From positions 1-64,000 of the forward strand of contig NZ_QHKS01000035.1 of NCBI RefSeq assembly GCF_003353175.1: a stretch of 64,000 nt of DNA, read 5' to 3'. The stretch comes from Paraburkholderia lacunae (lineage in GTDB: Bacteria > Pseudomonadota > Gammaproteobacteria > Burkholderiales > Burkholderiaceae). The notes beneath the pieces were generated by a model. The model was not told the DNA's origin, did not search any database, and saw only the letters and a list, made by a program, of their open reading frames with translations. The position numbers were made by a program, and so were the translations under genes. Of the stretch, positions 53,857-61,956 are shown piece by piece; within the stretch, counting starts at the first letter, position 1, and each line of letters begins with the position of its first letter.

Positions 53857-56063
53857 CAACTGCTCCCGCGCACTTGCGCGCCTGCGCCGGCGATGCCGTT
53901 ATCCGGCGGGTTCTTGACCCAGCCGACCGTATGCAACTGCACGTCCTCCTCGATCTCCTGATACGAGAGCACCGGCAGATCCGGCAGCACCGGCTCCAGA
54001 ATCGTCTTCACGTAACGCCGCGCGCCGAGCGCAACCATGACCGCGAGACGCGCGCCTGGCTGGGTGCCCGCGGGTGTGCCGGCTTGCGTGCCCGTCAGGC
54101 CGGTCAGACTCGCGATGCCGCGCACCTGCTCGCAGATGTCCTGTTTCACATCGCTCGGCAGCGCGAGGAAGTTGCCCTGCTTCGTGCGCATCACCGCGCC
54201 CTCGACGCGCTCCTGCAAGTTCTGCTCGAACAACACCACGCGCAACTGGCGGCTCGCGCCCGCGTAGCGGTCGGTGATCATGCGCCGCAAGTCGATACGC
54301 ACCAGCTCCACGAGCGCGATGACGTCGTCCGGTTCGTTCGGCGCCCATGTGATGAGGCTTTCGAAAATCACCCGCAGGTTGCGGATCGGCACCTGTTCGC
54401 CGAGCAGGCGCCGCAGCACTTCGGTCACGCGCTGCAGCGGCACGAGGCGCGTCAACTCGCCGATCAGCTCCGGATGGTCGCGCCGCACCAGATGCACGAG
54501 CGCCTGCGTTTCCTGGATGCCGAGCAACTCGTCCGCGTGCTGGCGCACGATCTGCTCGACGTGCGCCGCCAGCACGGCTTCGTTGTCGAGATACCGGCCT
54601 TCGGGCGGCTCGCCGTCGGCGGTGCGAATCCAGAGCGCCGTGGTGAACGGGCCGAAGGCTTCCGCGGCCTGCCGCTCGGCATCCTCCGGCAAGGGCGAGA
54701 CGCCGTCCCAGAGGAGCCAGCCCGGCTTCACGGCGCCGCTCGAGGCCAACACGTCCTGCAAATAGATGCGGTAACTCGCGGCGGGCGCCGCATCGTCGTA
54801 GTTCAGCGTCATGCGTGGAAACACGGTGCCGACGTCGGCATCGACGCGCGCCTTCGCGCTGGCGAGCGCCGCCTGCAGGCGGGCGAGATTCAGCTCCGCG
54901 CGCAAGTCCTCGGCAAGCGTCACCGCGATCAGCGACGTCACGCCCGCGTGCTGCGTGCTTTCGCTGCCGCCCGCCTCGGCCGCTTCTCCCACGCGCCCGG
55001 CGATGCTGATGAGATTGAAGGCAGGCAGCGTCGTCTTGCGCCGCAGTTGCAGCACGGCAAAGGTCCCGAGCCCGAACGCCAGCAGCGCGAACGACCACTT
55101 CGGAAAACCCGGCACGGCGAGGAAGCCGAGCAGCACGAGCGCGGCGATCAGCAGCGCGCGCGGATGCGCGCCGAGCTGCTCGCCCAGTTGTTCGCCGAGC
55201 TGGCGTTCGCGCGCATCGCGTGTGGCGACACGGGTCGTCACGATGCCGGCCGCGATCGACACCAGCAACGACGGAATCTGCGACGCCATACCGTCGCCGA
55301 CCGTCAGGATCGCGTAACGTTGGAGCGCTTCGCCGATGCTCATGCCGTGCATCAGCGTGCCGACCGCGAGTCCGGCGACGATATTGATGAACGCGATGAC
55401 CAGCCCGGCGATGGCATCGCCTTTGACGAACTTCATCGCGCCGTCCATTGCGCCATGCAGTTGCGACTCCTGCTCGAGCCGCTCGCGGCGATGCTTCGCT
55501 TCGTCGGCATTGATGATGCCGGCGCGCAGGTCCGCGTCGATACTCATCTGCTTGCCCGGCATCGCATCGAGGGAGAAGCGCGCACCGACTTCGGCGACCC
55601 GCTCCGAGCCTTTGGCGATCACGATGAACTGCACAACCGCGATGACCAGAAACACGACGCCGCCGACCACGACGTTGTTGCCGACGACCAGCCGCCCGAA
55701 TGCATCGATCACATGGCCCGCGTTGGCGTGCAGCAGAATGAGCTTGCACGACGCGATGTTCAGCGCGAGCCGGAACAGCGTGGTGAACAGCAGCAACGCC
55801 GGAAACGACGAGAAGCTCACGGCCGAAGGCACATAGGTGGAGACGGTCAGCAGCACGACGCTGACGGCGAGATTGACCGAGATCATGCCGTCGAGCGCGA
55901 CCTGGGGCAGAGGCAGGATGAAGAGTGAGACGACAGCGACGATGAAAGCCGCGAGAAACAGGTCGGCGCGCGGCGACGCGGCGGCAAGCCGCTTGCCGGA
56001 CATGCCGCGGCCAGCAGTGAACATCCGCTGCCAATCGCGCGGAAGCGCCTTCGGATAGGCCAT
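53856..56063 (-). CDS. sctV: T3SS export gate protein SctV
   Basis: The 735-residue product has eight N-terminal transmembrane helices with conserved SctV/FlhA blocks (PLPQVALDGMISVNLAVSVV, PALLLFTTLFRLALNIASCK, GERVAEVGARFSLDAMPGKQ-like KGSERVAEVGARFSLDAMPG, MDGAMKFVKGDAIAGLVIAF, GDGMASQIPSLLVSIAAGIV TTRVA) and a cytoplasmic domain that forms the nonameric substrate-docking ring (HADELLGIQETQALVHLVRR, VLRRLLGEQVPIRNLRVIFE). It is the first gene of the thirteen-gene minus-strand operon and lies behind a T3SS promoter box. The start at 56063 has only a distant GGAG; ATG codons at residues 14 and 21 are alternatives. Confidence 0.96.
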   Translation of the reverse strand: MAYPKALPRDWQRMFTAGRGMSGKRLAAASPRADLFLAAFIVAVVSLFILPLPQVALDGMISVNLAVSVVLLTVSTYVPSAVSFSSFPALLLFTTLFRLALNIASCKLILLHANAGHVIDAFGRLVVGNNVVVGGVVFLVIAVVQFIVIAKGSERVAEVGARFSLDAMPGKQMSIDADLRAGIINADEAKHRRERLEQESQLHGAMDGAMKFVKGDAIAGLVIAFINIVAGLAVGTLMHGMSIGEALQRYAILTVGDGMASQIPSLLVSIAAGIVTTRVATRDARERQLGEQLGEQLGAHPRALLIAALVLLGFLAVPGFPKWSFALLAFGLGTFAVLQLRRKTTLPAFNLISIAGRVGEAAEAGGSESTQHAGVTSLIAVTLAEDLRAELNLARLQAALASAKARVDADVGTVFPRMTLNYDDAAPAASYRIYLQDVLASSGAVKPGWLLWDGVSPLPEDAERQAAEAFGPFTTALWIRTADGEPPEGRYLDNEAVLAAHVEQIVRQHADELLGIQETQALVHLVRRDHPELIGELTRLVPLQRVTEVLRRLLGEQVPIRNLRVIFESLITWAPNEPDDVIALVELVRIDLRRMITDRYAGASRQLRVVLFEQNLQERVEGAVMRTKQGNFLALPSDVKQDICEQVRGIASLTGLTGTQAGTPAGTQPGARLAVMVALGARRYVKTILEPVLPDLPVLSYQEIEEDVQLHTVGWVKNPPDNGIAGAGAQVRGSS

Positions 56064-56207
56064 CGTTTCTAATCGACTCCCTGTACGTGTGCTGTACGGC
56101 CGCTCAGAGGCGGCACGCAGGTAAGAACCCGGTGCTGGGGAAATGCTTGCCTTTGCGCGTGTTTAGTATTGCTATTCGCGCATAGCCGCGGACTCTTTCT
56201 GCAGACG

Positions 56208-56297
56208 AGTTTACTGGGCCGGCAATCGCTATGAACGCGCTCGCCTCGTAGCCGGAGCCAGTCGACACAGCCCTTTGGTGCAGGTGCACTACGAAAC
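56208..56297 (-). promoter_or_regulatory. T3SS promoter box upstream of sctV
   Basis: Reading the minus strand, GTTTCGTAG (56297-56289) is followed after 37 bases by CTACGAG (56251-56245), and TAAACT (56213-56208) starts 38 bases after the first C, again followed by CG. Geometry matches the sctQ and giant-gene promoters. The transcript would start near 56200, leaving a leader of about 137 bases before sctV. Confidence 0.68.
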
Positions 56298-56546
56298 GGG
56301 GCGTGAGCCTCAAGGTTCACGTGGCCTGGTATTTGCCCACTTGTTTTTCAATTGCTCTTTTTCTGGCCGGCCGATTTATCTACGTTATTTCGTAGCGGCC
56401 AATTAGCAATGCGTCGGCCACCGGCGCATTGCGTCATTTTTTGAATTCATCGGAAATAAATGACGTCAGCACGACGCATTTACAATTCGACCTGGAATAA
56501 ATGACCGAATGCCCGTTTACAAAGTCAATGCCGACCGGCAAACCCA
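56298..56546. promoter_or_regulatory. AT-rich region upstream of the sctV promoter with extra half-sites
   Basis: A further ATTTCGTAG lies at 56387-56395, forming a local inverted pair CTACG-TTATTT-CGTAG (56380-56395). A ten-pair hairpin with a three-base loop (56408-56430) follows, with T-rich sequence to its right. The region is AT-rich for this genome and lies between the end of the LuxR-type gene and the sctV promoter, so it could hold additional activator or silencer sites. Confidence 0.45.
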
Positions 56547-57338
56547 CTATTCCTCCGGAGCCAAACGCGCCGCCATATAAGCTAATTGAGCGCGATTTTC
56601 GACATTGAAAGTATTTTGCAAGATTTTGATGTGGTAATTGACCTTATGCAGCGAGGTTTGCAGTGCAGTCGCGATCTCCTGATCCGACAGGCCTTTGACG
56701 AGCCGGTCGAGCACGGCCAACTGCTCGTCGACCAGCCTGATGTCGCGCGCGCTACGCGAACGCGCCTCGATGTAGGGCTGCGCGAACCGGTGCACGGTCA
56801 GGCTGACGGCAAGCGCCGCGCCCATCACGCGGTCGTCGATCCAGTCAGTGTCGTGCGCCTCCGACGTGAGACTCACCGCGACCCGCAAGTCCCTGCGCGG
56901 CGCCGACAAGCCGAAGATCACGCCGCTATTCATCCCGTGCGCGCGCAAGCTCGCTGAAAGCATGGCCACCTGGCGATCGGCTCCGCCCGCCATTTCCGCT
57001 TCGAACCGGTCCGCCCGCCATACGACCGGAAAGCCGCTTTGCCGCACCGCCATGAAACGCGGATCGACTTCGTAGAGGAGGGCTTCCATGTACGGTTGAA
57101 TGAACGAAGCCGGTGTCAGTTCGCGCATCAGATACGCGCGCAATACGCGCCGGCCGATCATTTCGAAAGCCATGTAATTCAAGGTGCTGAAGCCCACCTG
57201 TCTGAGCCGGTCATGGCATCCGGCAAGGTCGGCTGCGCGGCTTGCGGCATCCGCCTTGGGGTCGTGCTGTTGAGAATAAGCAAGCAGGTCGGCCTGTGAA
57301 AACCATTCAAGCGCCGGGAATCCGTCATTCGGTGTCAT
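56547..57338 (-). CDS. LuxR-family regulator (autoinducer-binding domain plus HTH), orphan
   Basis: The 263-residue product has an N-terminal autoinducer-binding-like domain (LRQVGFSTLNYMAFEMIG, YMEALLYEVDPRFMAV, SGFPVVWRADRF, GVIFGLSAPRRDLRVAVSLT) with the conserved D-P and W, and a C-terminal LuxR-type helix-turn-helix (VKGLSDQEIATALQTSLHKV NYHIKILQNTFNVENRAQLA). A start at 57338 gives normal length. It is on the same strand as, and upstream of, sctV. No synthase gene is near, so it would act as a LuxR solo sensing an exogenous or unrelated ligand. It is a strong candidate for the activator of the T3SS box. Confidence 0.85.
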   Translation of the reverse strand: MTPNDGFPALEWFSQADLLAYSQQHDPKADAASRAADLAGCHDRLRQVGFSTLNYMAFEMIGRRVLRAYLMRELTPASFIQPYMEALLYEVDPRFMAVRQSGFPVVWRADRFEAEMAGGADRQVAMLSASLRAHGMNSGVIFGLSAPRRDLRVAVSLTSEAHDTDWIDDRVMGAALAVSLTVHRFAQPYIEARSRSARDIRLVDEQLAVLDRLVKGLSDQEIATALQTSLHKVNYHIKILQNTFNVENRAQLAYMAARLAPEE

Positions 57339-57602
57339 TGGGGGTTGCCTCGATGTGTATTGCCTCGTACAAGGACCCCGTACTTGCGTTTTTCAGTGAG
57401 TGCCTATTCAGTTGATTTTCTTTCCTATTATTATTACTTAATATTACTCGTGCGAACGCAGTTCTGTACAATTCCTCGTTCGCGTTGTGGATAACTGCAT
57501 TCTGTTGTTGTATTCGCGTCGCGCGGCATCGAAAGTCATGGCTTATTCGCCACTCGCTCTTTTCATGTTCGTCGCAAGCGGGATATCGATCAGAGGCCCT
57601 AT
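57339..57602. promoter_or_regulatory. divergent promoter region between the two LuxR-type genes
   Basis: The 264 bases are AT-rich (57400-57450) and hold an inverted repeat, GCGAACG (57452-57458) and CGTTCGC (57477-57483), with 18 bases between. TGTACA lies inside the spacer. It is a plausible binding site for one of the two regulators. TAATAT at about 57440 could serve as a -10 element for the minus- or plus-strand gene. Confidence 0.4.
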
Positions 57603-58505
57603 ATGTATAGCGTCGAAATACGCGAGGACGAGCCGGTCGCAATGCCTCGTTCCTGTTCGGCTCATCGTTCGCAGGAGATAGCGCCTGCTCGCGAGCGCCT
57701 GATCGAAGTCGTCTGGTGCAACGATCCCAGGCAGGCTGTCGTCGCGCAAAAGCACGCGCCGCGTCTTGGCGTGGCCGCGGCGCTCGCCAGCGCGCAAAGC
57801 GCGGCCGAGCGCAACCGGATGGTCACGAGCCTGCTCAACCTCACGGGCTTTTCCACCTTCGCCTACTTCGCCCTCGAAATCACACGCGAGCGTGTCGAAC
57901 GGCTCTTCCTGCACGAAGCATTCGTGCCCGCAACCTATCGCGGCGACTATGTTCGCGAGCGTCATCACGAGATCGATCCGCGCACGCTCGGCACACGTCT
58001 GTGCAACGTGCCGATGGTATGGGATCTGCAAAATCTGCGCCGCCAACGCGACGCGTCGGAACGCGAGGCCGCGTCGCGTGCGGCGCTCGACGGTTTCCTG
58101 CAGACCATGCAGGAAGACGGCATGTGCAGCGGCATCATGTTCGCGATGGCGATTCCCGGCACCCGCCTGCACGCGTTCATGAGCTTCACCGCGCCCCGTC
58201 GCAACCGCGACTGGATCCTCTCGACGACCATCGAACAGGCGCTGTCGATCGGGCTCTCGGTGCACAAGTTCGCCTCGCCGCAACTGATTGCGGCGGCACG
58301 CGAGCACGCGACCGACTGGCTCACCTCGTTCGAGCGCGAACTGCTGACGGGCATCGCCGAAGGCGCCTCCGACAAGGAAATCGGCCGCCGCCTCGACACC
58401 AGCACCCACAACGTGGACTACCACTTGCGCAAGTTGCGCAAGCGGTTCGGCGTCGCGAATCGAATCGAACTCACCTACCTCACGTCGAAGCTGGAGTTGA
58501 TCTAG
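57603..58505 (+). CDS. second LuxR-family regulator, orphan
   Basis: The 300-residue product is related to its divergent neighbour: LLNLTGFSTFAYFALEITRE, YVRERHHEIDPRTLGTRLCN VPMVWDLQNL, MCSGIMFAMAIPGTRLHAFM SF and the HTH LLTGIAEGASDKEIGRRLDT STHNVDYHLRKLRKRFGVAN. The D-P and W of the acyl-homoserine-lactone pocket are retained. The N-terminal extension of ~35 residues is unconserved, and a start at the Met at codon 14 is also possible. The pair probably arose by duplication; they could form heterodimers or act antagonistically on the T3SS promoters. Confidence 0.85.
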   Translation: MYSVEIREDEPVAMPRSCSAHRSQEIAPARERLIEVVWCNDPRQAVVAQKHAPRLGVAAALASAQSAAERNRMVTSLLNLTGFSTFAYFALEITRERVERLFLHEAFVPATYRGDYVRERHHEIDPRTLGTRLCNVPMVWDLQNLRRQRDASEREAASRAALDGFLQTMQEDGMCSGIMFAMAIPGTRLHAFMSFTAPRRNRDWILSTTIEQALSIGLSVHKFASPQLIAAAREHATDWLTSFERELLTGIAEGASDKEIGRRLDTSTHNVDYHLRKLRKRFGVANRIELTYLTSKLELI

Positions 58506-58598
58506 GCGAGCCGCCGAATGACCCGGCGAACTCCGGCATGAGCTGGAAGCGAAAGAATTTGCGGCGCCGCTTCTGCTTCCGCTTCCGCGGTCAAACGG

Positions 58599-60368
58599 TC
58601 ACGTCGACGGCGGCGGTCCATCTGCCACGATGTGCTCGCGCGCACGCGCGATATCGAGGGTCTCCTGGTGGAACTCCGCAAGCGACTTGCGGTGCGTGAC
58701 ACTGACAATCGCCCCGTTCGGCAGTCGTTCGGTCAACAGGCGATACAGATGCGCTTCGTTCTCAGTGTCGAGCGCACTCGTTGCTTCGTCGAGGAACACG
58801 TAGTCAGGCTTGTGCATCAGCACGCGCGCGGCCGCTAACCGCTGCTGCTCGCCAGGAGAAAGCACGCGCCACCAATGGTCGGATTCGTGCAATCGGCCGA
58901 CGTAGCCTTCGAGCCGGCACAGACGCAGCGTCTCGTCACATTCCTCGTCGCTGAAGTCGGTAGCCGCCGAGGGGTAGGCGAGCGCAGCCTTCAAGGCGCC
59001 AACCGGCAGGTAGCTCTGCTGCGGGACGAACATCATGCGCGCGTTCACAGGGGCGTCGATCGCGCCGTTGCCGAACGGCCAGAGACCCGCCAGCGCACGC
59101 AACAGCGTGCTCTTGCCTGAGCCGGACGGCCCGCATACGAGCCAGCGCGAACCGGGCTTGACGGTGATGTCGCGCACGCTCGCGAGCGTCTCGCCGTTGG
59201 GCAGCGCAAGCGTGAGGTTGTGCGTGGCGAGTTGGCTCTCGTCGACATAGTGCAGGTTGATACCGCCATGCTCGGTGGCGGGCGACACGGACTCCTTCAA
59301 ATGAGGTAGCTGCATGACGCGCCTGAACTCGCGTAGACGGTTGACCGTTGCGCGCCATTGGACGAGCGTGTCGTAATTGTTGATGAACCACGAAAGCGAT
59401 TCGCTAACCGAACTGAATGCGTCCGCGATTTGCATCAGTGTGCCGAAACTGAACAGACCCGCGAAATAACGGGGCGATGCCACAGCGATCGGAAAGATTT
59501 CGGCAATCTGACCATAGAAATTGAGCACGAAGCTGTAGCGCCGCGTGTACTGCATCACGCGCCACCAGTTTTCTCGAATCCGGCCGAACAGCTCCTGCGC
59601 GGTCGATTCCTCGGCCCGCATACCGTCGTAGAACGCGATCTGCTCGGCGTTTTCGCGCACACGGATCAGGCCGAACCGGAAATCCGCTTCGACACGTTGC
59701 AACTGGTAGTTGATCGACACCAGCGGGTGACCCACCTTGTTTGTCAGGAGTGAGCCGCCAATCGCGTAGACGATGGCTGCCCAGAGCATGTAGCCAGGAA
59801 TCTGGACAGGCGTGCCGCCAACCATGACGGCCAGCGCGCCCGCCGTGCTCCATAGGACGGTCGAAAACCAGACGAGTGTTTCGAGCGTCGAGAGCAGGTC
59901 GAGTGTGAGCGAAAGTGTGGTGGTGGCGAATAAATCGAGGTCGACGGCGATCCGCTGGTCGGGGTTGTCGGTGAGACGGTCGCGCTCGATGCGATAGAAG
60001 GTGGCGTCGCCCAGCCATTCCTGCAGGTAGCGCGTGGTCAGCCACTGGCGCCATCGGAAGCCAAGCATCTGGCGCAGATAGCGGTTATAGACGGAAAGCG
60101 CGACGAATGCGAACGCGAGCGCGCTGAAAAGAAGCATCAGCTGGGGGAACTCGCGCACATTCCTGCCTTCCAGCGCGTTGTAGAAATCGCGGTTCCACGT
60201 GTTCAACCTGGCGTTGATGCCGACCAGAATCAGGTCGATGGCGATGATCGTGATCAGCAGGCCCCACGCGGTTCTGCGTTCCTCGGAGACCCAGTACGGT
60301 CTGATCAGGCTCCAGGCTGAGACACTGTCGGGTCGCCCGGATGCAGGGCCGGAAGATCGGTTGCTCAT
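58599..60368 (-). CDS. ABC transporter, fused membrane and ATP-binding domains (SbmA/BacA-like, YddA type)
   Basis: The 589-residue product has an N-terminal ABC_membrane_2 (SbmA/BacA-like) domain with six helices (AWGLLITIIAIDLILVGINA, LNTWNRDFYNALEGRNVREF, GFRWRQWLTTRYLQEWLGDA TFYR, NPDQRIAVDLDLF) and a C-terminal ATPase: Walker A WLVCGPSGSGKSTLLRALAG, signature LSPGEQQRLAAARVLMHKPD, Walker B YVFLDEATSALD and SVTHR. It works as a homodimer. Relatives import antimicrobial peptides, cobalamin or very-long-chain acyl molecules; the substrate here is unknown. It is the last gene before a 230-base gap from the next minus-strand gene and has no obvious operon partner. Confidence 0.9.
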   Translation of the reverse strand: MSNRSSGPASGRPDSVSAWSLIRPYWVSEERRTAWGLLITIIAIDLILVGINARLNTWNRDFYNALEGRNVREFPQLMLLFSALAFAFVALSVYNRYLRQMLGFRWRQWLTTRYLQEWLGDATFYRIERDRLTDNPDQRIAVDLDLFATTTLSLTLDLLSTLETLVWFSTVLWSTAGALAVMVGGTPVQIPGYMLWAAIVYAIGGSLLTNKVGHPLVSINYQLQRVEADFRFGLIRVRENAEQIAFYDGMRAEESTAQELFGRIRENWWRVMQYTRRYSFVLNFYGQIAEIFPIAVASPRYFAGLFSFGTLMQIADAFSSVSESLSWFINNYDTLVQWRATVNRLREFRRVMQLPHLKESVSPATEHGGINLHYVDESQLATHNLTLALPNGETLASVRDITVKPGSRWLVCGPSGSGKSTLLRALAGLWPFGNGAIDAPVNARMMFVPQQSYLPVGALKAALAYPSAATDFSDEECDETLRLCRLEGYVGRLHESDHWWRVLSPGEQQRLAAARVLMHKPDYVFLDEATSALDTENEAHLYRLLTERLPNGAIVSVTHRKSLAEFHQETLDIARAREHIVADGPPPST

Positions 60369-60598
60369 GAGCGCCCCTTAACGCGCAGCGAATGCGGACC
60401 GAGTGCACGGGGTGATTGTCCGACTCGTGCATGTATGGCGCTCTTGTGACAGCGTATGCGAGCGCGCTTTCGAGCCTGGTCAGGTGCATCCGGCGGACAT
60501 GGAGATGATTGTAAGGAGGCGTTCGCAAGTGCATTGAAGTCAACTTCGCGGCGTGGGGTGGATCAGGCGTTTGAGTGAGAAGAAGGCGCCGCGCGGTT

Positions 60599-61939
60599 TC
60601 ACCGCATCAAGCGACTCAACGCGAACACGTAAATTGCCGATACGGCGAGTTGAGCGATGGTGACAGGCAGGCCGTAGCGCAAGAACCTGGCGAACGTGAC
60701 CGGCTTGCCCTGTCGAGCGCAAATGCCGGCGGACACGATGTTCGCGGACGCGCCGATGAGCGTTGCGTTGCCGCCCAGCGTCGCGCCGAACATCATGCCG
60801 ACGAACACCGGAATGGCGGCAGGCGGCCACTGCGTGAAGTGATCGGCAAGCGCCGTTTCAGGCACCACCTCCGCCGCCACAAGGTAGCCTTTGATCATCA
60901 CGATCGACGCTGCCGCCACAGGCACGTTTGCCAACAGGCTCGACAGGAAGCCGATGCCGGCGATCATCGCCAGCGCGACGAGCGTGAGCCTCGCGCCGAG
61001 CAACTGATAGAGCCTCAGCGACATCACCTGAAGCAGCCCGGTCTTTGCGACCGCCTGCACGAGGCAGAAGATGCACGCGAGGAACACGAGCGTCTTCCAG
61101 TCGACGTCGCGCAGCACGTTGTCGACCGGCTCGACCTTGGCTGCGTAGGCGACCAGCAACGCCAGCGCACTGGCAATCAGTGCGACCGCCGGAGGGGCGA
61201 GGCCCGTGGGCAGGTCTTCGCCGAAGACGAACAGAATCACCATGGTGGCGAGCACGGCGAGCGAGAGGCCTGTGTAGATGGGCCGGTCGAGCCGTGCGGG
61301 CGGCGCACGAGGCGGCAAGGTTCGCCGCAGGCGCCACACATCCCCCATCAACAGCGGCAGCAGCGCAATGATGATGACCAACGAGATCAGTCCGCCCAGG
61401 CTCACGCGCTGCAGATAGGTTCCGAAGGTCATGCCGATCGAACTCCCGACGAGGAACGTCGCCGGGTCGCCCACCAGCGTCAGCAGACCGGCGGAGTTGC
61501 TCACGATGGCGGTCAGCACCATGGCCGGCACGAAGTCCGTTTCCAGGGCGACAGCGACGCGGATGATGATCGGCGCCAGCAGGATCACCGTAGTCGCGTT
61601 CGGCAAGAACGCGCACACGGGCGCCACGATCGCGATCAGCAACAACAGGAAGCGCCGGCCGCTCCCGCCGGTCGCCTGCAGGTATAGGTCGCCGATCAGC
61701 TCGAAAAGGCCCGTGGTCGCCAGGATGCGCGCGACAACCATGCCGCCGAACAACAGACCGATAGGTCCAGCCGAGCTTCGGGTTGCGCCGAGGAGGTCTG
61801 CTGCGCTCAGGATGCCGAGTGCGAGCAGAATGCACACGCCGATCAGGGCAGCAACGGCCATGTCGACCACATTGAAGGCGATCGCCAGGATGACGGCAGA
61901 GAATACGGCGACGACGATGTAGATTTGCAGTTCGCTCAT
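60599..61939 (-). CDS. ArsB/NhaD-superfamily (SLC13-type) permease
   Basis: The 446-residue product has about eleven hydrophobic helices and the internal pseudo-symmetry of the ion-transporter superfamily: MVVARILATTGLFELIGDLY, APVCAFLPNATTVILLAPII and LTAIVSNSAGLLTLVGDPAT in the first half, LLANVPVAAASIVMIKGYL and GATLGGNATLIGASANIVSA GICA in the second. These N-A-T and G-D-P / G-A-S-A-N motifs are the re-entrant-loop signatures of NhaD/ArsB/CitT relatives. Cargo cannot be told from sequence. The ATG at 61939 begins 17 bases after the stop of the solute-binding-protein gene, so both are probably co-transcribed. Confidence 0.87.
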   Translation of the reverse strand: MSELQIYIVVAVFSAVILAIAFNVVDMAVAALIGVCILLALGILSAADLLGATRSSAGPIGLLFGGMVVARILATTGLFELIGDLYLQATGGSGRRFLLLLIAIVAPVCAFLPNATTVILLAPIIIRVAVALETDFVPAMVLTAIVSNSAGLLTLVGDPATFLVGSSIGMTFGTYLQRVSLGGLISLVIIIALLPLLMGDVWRLRRTLPPRAPPARLDRPIYTGLSLAVLATMVILFVFGEDLPTGLAPPAVALIASALALLVAYAAKVEPVDNVLRDVDWKTLVFLACIFCLVQAVAKTGLLQVMSLRLYQLLGARLTLVALAMIAGIGFLSSLLANVPVAAASIVMIKGYLVAAEVVPETALADHFTQWPPAAIPVFVGMMFGATLGGNATLIGASANIVSAGICARQGKPVTFARFLRYGLPVTIAQLAVSAIYVFALSRLMR

Positions 61940-61956
61940 GCCGATATTCCCCTGAC

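Noticed and set aside
53874..56034. 684-codon plus-strand and 711-codon minus-strand frames over sctV
   Set aside because: Both are out-of-frame shadows of sctV, Arg/Ala/His-rich and without any conserved motif; sctV itself is unmistakable.
56408..56430. Hairpin as terminator of the LuxR-type gene upstream of sctV
   Set aside because: The T-run lies on the wrong side for minus-strand transcription, and no plus-strand gene precedes it.
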